Below, piece after piece: positions 56,622 to 64,000 of a stretch of DNA of 64,000 nucleotides. The notes under the pieces were generated by a model. That model searched no databases. It was not told where the DNA came from and saw only the letters and a program-made list of their open reading frames with translations. Source of the DNA: Moritella viscosa (GTDB lineage Bacteria; Pseudomonadota; Gammaproteobacteria; Enterobacterales; Moritellaceae); contig LN554852.1 of the NCBI GenBank assembly GCA_000953735.1, forward strand, positions 434,001-498,000, given 5' to 3'. The position numbers and the translations under genes were made by a program. The first letter of the stretch is position 1. Each line of letters opens with the position of its first letter.

Positions 56622-57006
56622 CGTCACGTTACGCCCATCTAAATACTGGTTGTTGCTGTGTATTGTTATACATAGCTTGGTACTTGGTTTGCTATTAAAT
56701 TGGCAGATCCTTATATCATTACAATTGCTTTATACCGTAGTCATTATTGTTTTGTGTGGTTATCAATGCAGGCAACACTGGCTACGCCGTCCCAGTTTTA
56801 CCTATTTCACCAGTGGTTATATCCAGTTTGACGCTGGTGGTGAGTTATTTGTGTTCAGCAAAGATTCTCGAAGTGCCGATCTCTTTATTCAGTTAAGTTA
56901 TATCAGCTTAAATAAGGGGCACGTTCAGTCATTATGTATAATGCGTGATGCTATCGACGATACTGATTATCGCCGTCTAGTTCGGACTATTAAAATATTA
57001 AAATAG
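56599..57006 (+). CDS. ygfX: YgfX/CptA-family membrane protein
   Basis: This 135-residue protein has a hydrophobic hairpin of two TM helices (about residues 15-52) and a cytoplasmic tail. It starts with TTG inside the sdhE end, as the family usually overlaps sdhE. E. coli YgfX was described as a toxin (CptA) affecting cytoskeleton proteins with YgfY, although SdhE is now best known as the flavinylation factor. Sequence is divergent; the call rests on position, length and topology. Confidence 0.78.
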   Translation: MSQELKCSVTLRPSKYWLLLCIVIHSLVLGLLLNWQILISLQLLYTVVIIVLCGYQCRQHWLRRPSFTYFTSGYIQFDAGGELFVFSKDSRSADLFIQLSYISLNKGHVQSLCIMRDAIDDTDYRRLVRTIKILK

Positions 57007-57039
57007 TAATTAAATCTATTTATTAGCCAAAATAATCAA

Positions 57040-57453
57040 TTATTTATCCTCTGTTAGTAATTGTGTTGCTTTGATACCATGTTCTTGAAGGAAGGCCAAT
57101 AGCTTAACGAGATGTTGAATATCCGCTGTTTTTTCGGCTCCAATTACAATCGGCTTTTTATGATCCGATGTCGTTTCTTCAAGTAAATCCAATGTAAAAT
57201 TTTTCCAATTAATATATTTTTTACCGTTAATGGCCCAAAAAGGTGATTCATTGAGGATATTAATGGTTAAAGATTCTTTATCTACCTCAGAAACGACTTG
57301 AGAGTCAGAACTAGGAAGTTCAACATCTAATGACTCCAAGCGAACTGAAGCCGTTAATAATAAAAATACCATTACAATAAAAATGATATCAAGTAGTGGT
57401 GTTAGATCTGGGATTAACTCTGTACTCGATGTGTTTTGAGATACTTTGATCAT
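57040..57453 (-). CDS. exbD: Biopolymer transport protein ExbD
   Basis: This 137-residue inner-membrane component of the TonB motor has one TM helix with the key aspartate: DLTPLLDIIFIVMVFLLLTA (about residues 17-36). A periplasmic domain follows. It overlaps exbB by four bases (ATGA), so tonB, exbB and exbD form one coupled operon. In the wider family this could be TolR, but no tolQ/tolA neighbours are present. Confidence 0.88.
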   Translation of the reverse strand: MIKVSQNTSSTELIPDLTPLLDIIFIVMVFLLLTASVRLESLDVELPSSDSQVVSEVDKESLTINILNESPFWAINGKKYINWKNFTLDLLEETTSDHKKPIVIGAEKTADIQHLVKLLAFLQEHGIKATQLLTEDK

Positions 57454-58145
57454 AGAGTATCCATTTTTATTTGTTGTTCATGCTCTATAATTAATTTTTT
57501 TTGTGGAACATGAATCATTGAAATACCTTCTAACCATAAGTTTACAAAATTAAGTGTATGCTCCAACTTTGCCACAAGGCGGTCTGCCCAGAGCCCTAGA
57601 AGTTGTGCACCTGCAATGGCAGGTAAAGCAACTATAAGTCCGGCTGCAGTCGTTCGCATTGCAAGTCCTAATCCATCAGCTAAGTCGTTAGGTGTAATGC
57701 TAGCAGTCGAAGCTGCGACGCCTCTGAACATATCTATTAAGCCTAAAACAGTTCCTAATAATCCAATAAGCGGACTAATCGCACCAATTAAAGTCAATAA
57801 CCTAAGCCCTGAATGCAACTGGTGACGTTTTTCCTGTAACCACATATTTGCAGCATCTTCACGCAACATTTTTGAAAATGAGTGATGAGACAATAACATT
57901 GCCACGGCTTTATATAATAGGGGGCGGCGAGAGACTAAATTTTCAGCTAAAGATTCAATTGCAGAAGCATTTGTAGGTGAAATTAGAGAAAGTCGTTGTC
58001 TAATATCTCTTTTACCAACGCCTAAGCTAATCATTACTTGAATAAGTCTTTCTATGATAATGATAGTTGTAAGTAATGAGCAAATTACTAATGGCCACGT
58101 CATTAGGCCTAGCTGTTCTTGAAGATTATTTAGTTGTTCCATCAT
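57450..58145 (-). CDS. exbB: Biopolymer transport protein ExbB
   Basis: This 231-residue MotA/TolQ/ExbB proton-channel protein has three TM helices: about residues 13-35, 107-132 (LLTLIGAISPLIGLLGTVLG) and 145-170 (AMRTTAAGLIVALPAIAGAQ). With ExbD it drives TonB. A start two codons in is equivalent. Overlaps tonB and exbD by four bases each. Confidence 0.9.
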   Translation of the reverse strand: MMEQLNNLQEQLGLMTWPLVICSLLTTIIIIERLIQVMISLGVGKRDIRQRLSLISPTNASAIESLAENLVSRRPLLYKAVAMLLSHHSFSKMLREDAANMWLQEKRHQLHSGLRLLTLIGAISPLIGLLGTVLGLIDMFRGVAASTASITPNDLADGLGLAMRTTAAGLIVALPAIAGAQLLGLWADRLVAKLEHTLNFVNLWLEGISMIHVPQKKLIIEHEQQIKMDTL

Positions 58146-58894
58146 TGATCCAATTTAAAACGAACGGGGATTTTTATGCGATGGGCGATTGCTCTACCAT
58201 TAATAATATAAGGAGAAAATCGCCATTTTTTAATAGCACGGAGTGCTGCTTTATCTAATGATAATTCACCTGATGATGAGATTAGAATTTGTTTGATTTG
58301 ACTACCATTATCATCAAGCCAAACTTCATATATTGTTACCCCTTCAATACCACGCCGACTCGCCATTCTCGGATATCGAGGTTGAGTAGGGCGGGAAAGA
58401 AATGAAGGCTTATTAATCAAAATAGGTTTGTTACTGATTCCTTTCTTAGGGGCTTGTGGTTTAATTTCTGGTTCTTGTCCTGCAGGTTTAGCCACAGATT
58501 TTTTTGGTTTTTCTTCTACTAGAGTATCCTTAAGTAGTTCATTTGTTGCTTTTTCCTTTTTTTCATTCTCCATTTTTGATGTATCTTTTTTAGGTTGCTT
58601 TTTAATTTTTTTAGGTGCGTTATCTACTACTTTTTTATTTGTTTTTGGCGGTGTAACTTTTGGTTTCGTTTTTTCTACGGGTTTAGGAGGCTCTATTACA
58701 GCCTCAGTTGTAACTGTTTCCTCTGGTAGTGATTTTGATTGTGCAACTGAAGGCGTAAAAAAATTAATAGATACAGATGTCGTATTTGCTCCAGACGGTA
58801 TTATTATCGCTTTATTTTCTGGTACGACAAATAGCAGCGCAGCATGGGAAGCCAAAGCCACTCCGCCTGCAATAATGTATCTCGGCATATTCAT
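58142..58894 (-). CDS. tonB: Energy transducer TonB
   Basis: This 250-residue protein has an N-terminal TM helix (about residues 5-27, with the S-H-A pattern ASHAALLFVV), a long Pro/Lys-rich periplasmic linker (about 65-160) and the C-terminal TonB domain (QPRYPRMASRRGIEGVTIYE, then ALRAIKKWRFSPY). The linker PPKPVEKTKPKVTPPKTNKK is classic. It energises the TonB-dependent receptor encoded upstream. The gene is AT-rich relative to neighbours such as sdhE. Confidence 0.9.
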   Translation of the reverse strand: MNMPRYIIAGGVALASHAALLFVVPENKAIIIPSGANTTSVSINFFTPSVAQSKSLPEETVTTEAVIEPPKPVEKTKPKVTPPKTNKKVVDNAPKKIKKQPKKDTSKMENEKKEKATNELLKDTLVEEKPKKSVAKPAGQEPEIKPQAPKKGISNKPILINKPSFLSRPTQPRYPRMASRRGIEGVTIYEVWLDDNGSQIKQILISSSGELSLDKAALRAIKKWRFSPYIINGRAIAHRIKIPVRFKLDQ

Positions 58895-59036
58895 GTCGAT
58901 TCCCTAGAAGTATGTTACAAAAATCATTGATATCATAGAGTAAAATTAACTATTAAAATTCATCTCTTTTTATAATCTAAAATATAACAGCCCCCCTTTA
59001 ATTGAAAAGGGTGTTATTATCATCTATTCATCATAT

Positions 59037-61298
59037 TTAGAAGTTTATTTCTAAGCCTAATTTATAATTAATACCTGGAGCCGTAAATCTATTCAGCCCT
59101 TTTTCTGCAAGGTCAACCATATTCGTTGTACCAAATTTTGGAATGCTTCTTACTGAATCCCAAGTTTTATACTTTTTATCTAATATGTTAAATAGGCCGC
59201 CACTGATTTTTATATTATCTGTTATAGCGTAGTTCATCACTAAATCAACTAAGAAAACACTATCACTTGTATATTTCCATTCTTTTCCATCTCGAACGGT
59301 GTCTTTAGGATTTTTTTGAGTTATGTAATTAGTGTATAAACCAAGTCTATATGTATCTGTGTTGTAAATAATATTATTAATAAACTCTAATGGATTAACG
59401 CCCATTAAATAATCACCATCACTTCCCTTTCCTTTACTATAACTTAACTTAGATTCATATTTAATATCATTATAAACATTTAACAACGTTGATAAGTTAA
59501 ACTCAAAATTAATATCTAAACCATAAATGTAAGCTTTATTTACATTTGTATACTGCATGTAATTTTGAATCCAATACTTTTGAGTCCCTTTATGTGTACT
59601 ACCTGGAATATAATATTTGTTTAGCATTTTTTTGTCTTTGGGCTTTAAGTCAATAAATCCGCGATAGTAAGTATAATAAGGATTTAAAGATAATTTCCAA
59701 TCGTCCGCAGTATATTCAAAATTAAATTCGTTCGTCAAACCTGTTTCTTGTTTCAAGCTTTGATTAGGTTCGATTCTATTCGCCGACTCCTTACCTCCGT
59801 ATGAAAAATATAACTCGGTTGCAGTAGGTGCTCTAAAACCACTGTTTATTTTATATTTTATATTTATTTCATCGGTTAATTGATTATCATAAATAGCAGA
59901 TAAACTAAGACCAGAGAAACGTGTATCCTTCGGAACCGTTAACTCTTTTCCATAAAGATGATTAAATGTGTTCTTCCCGCTCAGGCTTACATCATTGTTA
60001 AATTGATCATATCTAGCTCCAAATGATATTAATTCAGAATCAGAAATAAGCATCTCATGAGTCGCAGCCATATAAAATGAATCAGTGGTAACGGGTTCAA
60101 TAATGTTATTTTTACTGACGGATTTACCGCTCCAACTACTAATAAGAATGTCAATATTGTCATTTTGAAGCTTCTTGCGTTGGTAACCAAGCATGAAATT
60201 ATTTTTCATCGGAAGTGAAAATAAATTATAACTTTTACTTGTTACTTTTTGTTCAATACCGAATGAATCTTGCTTTATACTTCGCTTATAATTTTTAGTT
60301 AATTTCTCACCTTTAAAATCATAAACGTAACTATCATCAGTCTGGTCTATTTTTTGATTATATATTTTTGTAGATAACTTATCGAAATAAACATTATTAC
60401 TTAAATGTTCCCATTCGATAGAATAACGACGTCTATCAACTGAGCTATTAATTAAACGATGATCATTGCCATATATTGCCCAAGATTTTTCATTAATATC
60501 TTTATTTGATTTGAATTGTTCATAAGTCATAATTATATTATTATTTTTATTTGGTTTTAATTGTGACTTTACGAGTAAATTAAATGATTTATTGTCTACA
60601 GGATCTGGGCGAGATCTGGCTGGACCATAAATATCTACACCTCGATCTCTTGTTTCTAATTCATGTCCATTGACATCAGTATATAAAACCAACAAATCAC
60701 CATATTCTTTTTTAAATGCAATTCCCGTGGTGTTTTTTGTTTCATTATTTTTACTTCCATATACGGTTTTATTATAAAATCCGTACTGGTTACTTGGTAA
60801 TATTATATCTTCCGCATCTTTTGTTTTAAATGAAACTGAACCACCTAAACTGCCAGAACCGGTGAATAGTGAATCAGAACCTTTTTTTATTGCTACAGAT
60901 TTCACAGAATCTAATTCAATGTCATTAATAGAACCATTAAAATAACCATACCCCTTATAAATTTCATTATCAAAAGATTCACCCTGATGAATACCATCAA
61001 CTAGAATGGCGACCCTATCTTCACTCACTCCTCGAATATTGAAACCACTCGTTCCGGCCCTTCCCTTTTGTACAACAGAGACTCCTAATTCGCCTTTAAC
61101 TAAGTCATTTATATCTCCAGCCATTTCATTGTCTATTTCTTTGTTACTAATTTCTATATTGGCTTTATTTAATATTGGCTCTTTTTTAGCTTTAACTAAA
61201 ACTTCTTCAAAAGTAGTTATGTCAGACGAGTATGCATTAAAAGTTAATATTGTGAGTGGTAGTAATATCAGTTTGTTCATATTAATAAACCGTTTCAT
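59037..61298 (-). CDS. TonB-dependent haem/haemoglobin-type receptor
   Basis: This 753-residue outer-membrane protein has a signal peptide (ends NAYSS), a TonB box-like FEEVLVKAK near residue 30, a plug domain (GVSVVQKGRAGTSGFNIRGV, GSDSLFTGSGSLGGSVSF) and a 22-strand barrel ending NYKLGLEINF. The FRAPTATELYF segment resembles the FRAP motif of haem/haemoglobin receptors; the usual NPxL partner reads EPNQSLKQE. Transferrin or other ligands cannot be excluded. A Fur-like box lies about 28 bp upstream, implying iron regulation. The gene is AT-rich, possibly acquired with the TonB operon. Confidence 0.85.
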   Translation of the reverse strand: MKRFINMNKLILLPLTILTFNAYSSDITTFEEVLVKAKKEPILNKANIEISNKEIDNEMAGDINDLVKGELGVSVVQKGRAGTSGFNIRGVSEDRVAILVDGIHQGESFDNEIYKGYGYFNGSINDIELDSVKSVAIKKGSDSLFTGSGSLGGSVSFKTKDAEDIILPSNQYGFYNKTVYGSKNNETKNTTGIAFKKEYGDLLVLYTDVNGHELETRDRGVDIYGPARSRPDPVDNKSFNLLVKSQLKPNKNNNIIMTYEQFKSNKDINEKSWAIYGNDHRLINSSVDRRRYSIEWEHLSNNVYFDKLSTKIYNQKIDQTDDSYVYDFKGEKLTKNYKRSIKQDSFGIEQKVTSKSYNLFSLPMKNNFMLGYQRKKLQNDNIDILISSWSGKSVSKNNIIEPVTTDSFYMAATHEMLISDSELISFGARYDQFNNDVSLSGKNTFNHLYGKELTVPKDTRFSGLSLSAIYDNQLTDEINIKYKINSGFRAPTATELYFSYGGKESANRIEPNQSLKQETGLTNEFNFEYTADDWKLSLNPYYTYYRGFIDLKPKDKKMLNKYYIPGSTHKGTQKYWIQNYMQYTNVNKAYIYGLDINFEFNLSTLLNVYNDIKYESKLSYSKGKGSDGDYLMGVNPLEFINNIIYNTDTYRLGLYTNYITQKNPKDTVRDGKEWKYTSDSVFLVDLVMNYAITDNIKISGGLFNILDKKYKTWDSVRSIPKFGTTNMVDLAEKGLNRFTAPGINYKLGLEINF

Positions 61299-61325
61299 CC
61301 ATCTTGATGTTAATGTAAGTATTAA

Positions 61326-61340
61326 TGCGAATAATTATCA
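61326..61340 (-). promoter_or_regulatory. Fur-like box upstream of the receptor gene
   Basis: TGCGAATAATTATCA on the plus strand: the right half ATTATCA is perfect to the 7-1-7 Fur consensus and the left half matches at four to five of seven. It lies 28 bp before the receptor start. Confidence 0.65.
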
Positions 61341-61484
61341 TATGGGTAATTATTGTGCTAAATACCTCTGAGTGGGTGTAATTAAATAGTTCAATATTCT
61401 TTAAAATATATTTTTATTATTGTGATGAGCTAGATACTGACTGATTAGCTGGTTAATAGTGATGATTAATTTTTAAGTTCAGTT

Positions 61485-61862
61485 TTAATTCACAATTGGA
61501 TCGTGGACAGGGATACGACGAAACCAACTAATCAAAACGATAAAAACCACAAATAAAAATAACTTTACAAATAGAATAGGTACAAGTGTTATAGATAAGG
61601 TAAAACTCAGCGAAATAAGCCAATATGCTCTTTTCTTTACGGTGCTAGATACAGCGCCATAATGATGCCAATTTGTTAAGATTGGACCAAAAGAGGGGTG
61701 ACTATGTAACCAATGGTGAAAGCTTGGACTGCCGCGCATAAAGCAAGCACTTGCAAGTAGTACAAATGGGGTCGTTGGTAAAATAGGCAGTAAAATACCA
61801 ATTAGACCAAGTATTAATGCTAAGCAACCACTCAAATTATAAAGTGCACGTTTAATAGTAAT
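61485..61862 (-). CDS. ybaN: DUF454 inner-membrane protein (YbaN-like), probable ATT start
   Basis: The protein has about three TM segments and the family motif LGIVLPILPTTPFVLLASACFMRG-like pattern (here GLIGILLPILPTTPF) and ends in RRIPVHDP. E. coli YbaN is 125 residues. Starting at the TTG at 61835 removes the first turn of the first helix. Starting at ATT 61860-61862 gives exactly 125 residues and places a perfect AAGGAG six bases upstream. An in-frame TAA lies two codons before, so no ATG, GTG or TTG is available further upstream. A rare ATT start is the best reading. A Fur-like array is upstream, and E. coli ybaN is, to my knowledge, iron-regulated. Confidence 0.78.
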   Translation of the reverse strand: MTIKRALYNLSGCLALILGLIGILLPILPTTPFVLLASACFMRGSPSFHHWLHSHPSFGPILTNWHHYGAVSSTVKKRAYWLISLSFTLSITLVPILFVKLFLFVVFIVLISWFRRIPVHDPIVN

Positions 61863-61930
61863 GATTTACTCCTTAATTTATCAAATCTAATATTTATTGA
61901 AAATAGAGTTAGATTATAAATATTTGTAAA

Positions 61931-61956
61931 TGATAATGCAATTGATAATTGTTTCC
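61931..61956 (-). promoter_or_regulatory. Fur-like hexamer array upstream of ybaN
   Basis: TGATAATGCAATTGATAATT contains two direct GATAAT hexamers separated by GCAATT, the Fur hexamer-array style, followed by TGTTTCC. It is 70-95 bp upstream of the ybaN start. Confidence 0.55.
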
Positions 61957-62102
61957 ATTTGCTTTTTTAACGTGTTTATATGCTGTATACTTGTTATAAG
62001 TGTTCATCAACATGGTTGAAAGTTAGTTATTTTTAGTTATTTATGCTTTTATCAAAAAGCGAGAGGGGAATGTGGGAGCGAAGAGTGCAGCTGCTTGAGA
62101 TA

Positions 62103-62131
62103 TAAAAAGCAGCGAGGACGCTGCTTTTTAT
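62103..62131. terminator. Terminator after nadB
   Basis: AAAAAGCAGCG (62104-62114) and CGCTGCTTTTT (62119-62129) form a perfect stem with loop AGGA and TATA/ATAT flanks. It lies about 65 bp after the nadB stop and can act in both directions. Confidence 0.85.
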
Positions 62132-62195
62132 ATCTTGTTGTAATCCAATTTTCTGACGAAGTAATTGATTACTTATTTAATGTTATGGGTATAAA

Positions 62196-63800
62196 TTATA
62201 ACTTAGGCTGTAAAATTGTTGGTTTAGGTTCGTCGAATTGCTCTGGATAGTCGAGGGTGTAGTGTAAGCCACGACTTTCTTTGCGATCTAACGCACAACG
62301 AATGATCAAGTCTGCAACCGTCACTAGATTTCTTAGTTCCAACAAGTTGTTACTGACACGGAAGTTACTGTAGTACTCGTCAATTTCTTGTTGCAATAGG
62401 TTCACACGGCGCAGGGCGCGCTCTAGACGTTTTGTCGTTCTTACAATCCCCACGTAATCCCACATAAATAGACGTAGTTCGTGCCAGTTATGTTGAATAA
62501 TGACTTCTTCATCTGAGTTCGTCACTTTACTCTCATCCCAGGCTGGAATACGGTAATCTTTACGGGTTTTATGCAGTTTTGATAAAATATCGTCTGCCGC
62601 TGCGTGGGCAAACACAATACATTCTAATAATGAGTTACTGGCTAAACGGTTAGCGCCGTGTAACCCCGTATAAGCGACCTCACCAATGGCGTATAAGCCA
62701 CGCATATCGGTTTGACCTGTTAAGTCAGTCATTACACCACCACAGGTATAATGCGCCGCGGGTACTGCAGGGATTGGATCCGTGGTGATATCAATACCTA
62801 GCTTCAAGCAACGCTCATAAATAGTCGGGAAATGACCAATAACAAACTCAGCGGGTTTATGGCTGATATCTAAATACACACAATCACTGCCTAGGCGTTT
62901 CATTTCAAAGTCTATTGCACGGGCAACAATATCACGCGGTGCTAACTCTGCTCGTTCATCGAAACTTGGCATAAATCGGGTGCCATCGGCATGACGTAAA
63001 TATGCACCTTCACCACGTAATGCTTCAGTTAATAAGAAATTTTTTGCATCTGGGTGAAATAAACAGGTAGGGTGGAATTGATTGAATTCCATATTGGCGA
63101 CACGGCAACCTGCGCGCCATGCCATGGCAATACCGTCACCACTAGAGACATCAGGATTACTGGTATATTGGTAAACCTTACTTGCACCGCCCGTTGCTAA
63201 GATAACAAAGCGTGCTTTAATCACTTCTACTTTCTCGGCTTCTCGGTTCCACACATAAGCACCGACAATACGGTTGGTCGCTTGGTTAAGCTGTTTAGTC
63301 GAAATAAGATCAACCGCGTTAAAACGTTCCATTAAGGTAATGTTAGGATGTTGACTGACATTTTCGATTAACGTAGTTTGTACCGCTTTACCAGTGGCAT
63401 CTGCGGCATGCAAGATACGGCGATGGCTATGACCACCTTCTTTGGTGAGATGATAATGTTGTTCGCCATTATCATCGGCTACTTGATCAAATGGTGCGCC
63501 TTTATCTATTAACCAGTTTAAGCTGGCGGCGGCGCTGCTTGCTGTAAAGCTAACGGTATCTTCATCACATAAACCAGCACCAGCCACAAGGGTATCAGAC
63601 ACATGACCTTCTACACTATCCGCTTCATCAAAAACGGCGGCGATACCACCTTGTGCGTAGAGAGTTGAGCCTTCGGTTAAGCTACTCTTACTTAATACTG
63701 TCACTTTAGCGTGATCAGCAAGTTTTAAAGCAAGTGAGAGTCCTGCGGCACCACTGCCGATAATCAGTACATCGCTTTGGTATTCCGCATTTGTTCTCAT
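62196..63800 (-). CDS. nadB: L-aspartate oxidase
   Basis: This 534-residue flavoenzyme oxidises L-aspartate to iminoaspartate, the first step of de novo NAD synthesis. FAD-binding [13 protein letters not shown] begins at residue 15; the succinate dehydrogenase-like segment [20 protein letters not shown] and HPTCLF of the active site are present, with [20 protein letters not shown] between. E. coli NadB is 540. In related genomes rpoE is divergent from nadB; that gene would begin beyond 64000. Confidence 0.96.
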   Translation of the reverse strand: MRTNAEYQSDVLIIGSGAAGLSLALKLADHAKVTVLSKSSLTEGSTLYAQGGIAAVFDEADSVEGHVSDTLVAGAGLCDEDTVSFTASSAAASLNWLIDKGAPFDQVADDNGEQHYHLTKEGGHSHRRILHAADATGKAVQTTLIENVSQHPNITLMERFNAVDLISTKQLNQATNRIVGAYVWNREAEKVEVIKARFVILATGGASKVYQYTSNPDVSSGDGIAMAWRAGCRVANMEFNQFHPTCLFHPDAKNFLLTEALRGEGAYLRHADGTRFMPSFDERAELAPRDIVARAIDFEMKRLGSDCVYLDISHKPAEFVIGHFPTIYERCLKLGIDITTDPIPAVPAAHYTCGGVMTDLTGQTDMRGLYAIGEVAYTGLHGANRLASNSLLECIVFAHAAADDILSKLHKTRKDYRIPAWDESKVTNSDEEVIIQHNWHELRLFMWDYVGIVRTTKRLERALRRVNLLQQEIDEYYSNFRVSNNLLELRNLVTVADLIIRCALDRKESRGLHYTLDYPEQFDEPKPTILQPKL

Positions 63801-64000
63801 AGTTTCCGCTCGATTTGTAGTATGCTGTTATGACTAACTCTAAGTAGGGCATTATAAGCTTTAAATCTCGGGCAATAAAAAGGTATTTTGATTTATTTGT
63901 TCTTATTTTGATTTAATTAGCACAATGGCGAACTTTATTTGGTGTTAAAACGAACTTTATTTATATAACGCAGTCTGAAAAATACACATTAGTAATACTA

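Larger units (their letters stand above)
61863..62195. other. 333-bp intergenic region between ybaN and nadB
   Basis: Contains the Fur-like array (61931-61956) and a terminator (62103-62131). The middle part shows no supported feature. Confidence 0.5.

Noticed and set aside
58428-58907. Plus-strand 159-residue frame opposite tonB, rich in Phe, Ser and Gly
   Set aside because: It is the reverse reading of the Pro/Lys-rich TonB linker.
58920-58945. TGATATCAATGATT before tonB as a Fur box
   Set aside because: Too few matches to the consensus in either half; the operon may still be iron-controlled by another site.

Overview
The window reads as chromosomal DNA of a marine, probably cold-adapted gammaproteobacterium. 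Gene order follows the Escherichia coli backbone (orn, rsgA, psd, mscM; tRNA-Gly cluster, queG; tsaE, amiB, mutL, miaA, hfq, hflX, hflK, hflC; fldB, xerD, dsbC, recJ, prfB, lysS; ygfZ, sdhE, ygfX), while the moderately AT-rich composition, tandem fadL genes and accessory content suggest a Moritella-like or related Alteromonadales/Vibrionales genome. The genus is an inference. No phage, transposase, integrase or CRISPR array was found.

Layout. 1-8.8 kb: end of a uroporphyrinogen-III methyltransferase gene, a TetR repressor divergent from a two-gene RND efflux operon, aspA and a MATE transporter. 9.0-11.1 kb: groES-groEL behind a sigma-32-type promoter. 11.1-14.3 kb: an accessory patch with a broken CobW-type GTPase gene, a DUF1826 gene and an intact CobW-type GTPase behind a Zur-like box, an unrecognised two-ORF locus behind a Fur-like box, and a broken 5'-nucleotidase fragment. 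14.3-18.3 kb: an electrophile-response cluster (NemA-type ene reductase with a LysR regulator; AcuI-type acryloyl-CoA reductase with an AcuR-like TetR regulator) with matching 15-bp operators. 18.5-21.6 kb: two fadL paralogues. 22-26.9 kb: a hypothetical gene, ndh, and epmB/efp/epmA, which make and modify elongation factor P. 27-34.3 kb: mscM, an EamA transporter, psd, rsgA, orn. 34.4-35.1 kb: five identical tRNA-Gly(GCC) genes and an 8-bp tandem repeat. 35.2-47.4 kb: a DUF4442 protein, a CPA1 antiporter, queG and the tsaE-to-hflC operon. 47.4-57 kb: fldB, xerD, dsbC, recJ, a CBS protein, prfB with its programmed frameshift, lysS, ygfZ, sdhE, ygfX. 57-61.9 kb: tonB-exbB-exbD, a TonB-dependent haem/haemoglobin-type receptor and a ybaN-like gene, with Fur-like boxes. 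62.2-63.8 kb: nadB.

How it works together. Most genes are housekeeping: protein folding, translation quality, tRNA modification, DNA repair, chromosome dimer resolution, envelope maintenance. The adaptive parts are metal control (Zur-like and Fur-like sites), efflux, electrophile detoxification and fatty-acid uptake. No clearly undescribed multi-gene system stands out. The best leads are the two-ORF locus at 13.58-14.01 kb, the perfect 19-bp inverted repeat in front of ndh, a dispersed 47-bp palindromic repeat, and a ybaN-like gene that seems to start with ATT. Several starts were moved from the longest reading frame on the basis of ribosome binding sites, promoters or family comparison (rsgA, hflK, epmA, acuR-like, fadL, DUF4442, ybaN).
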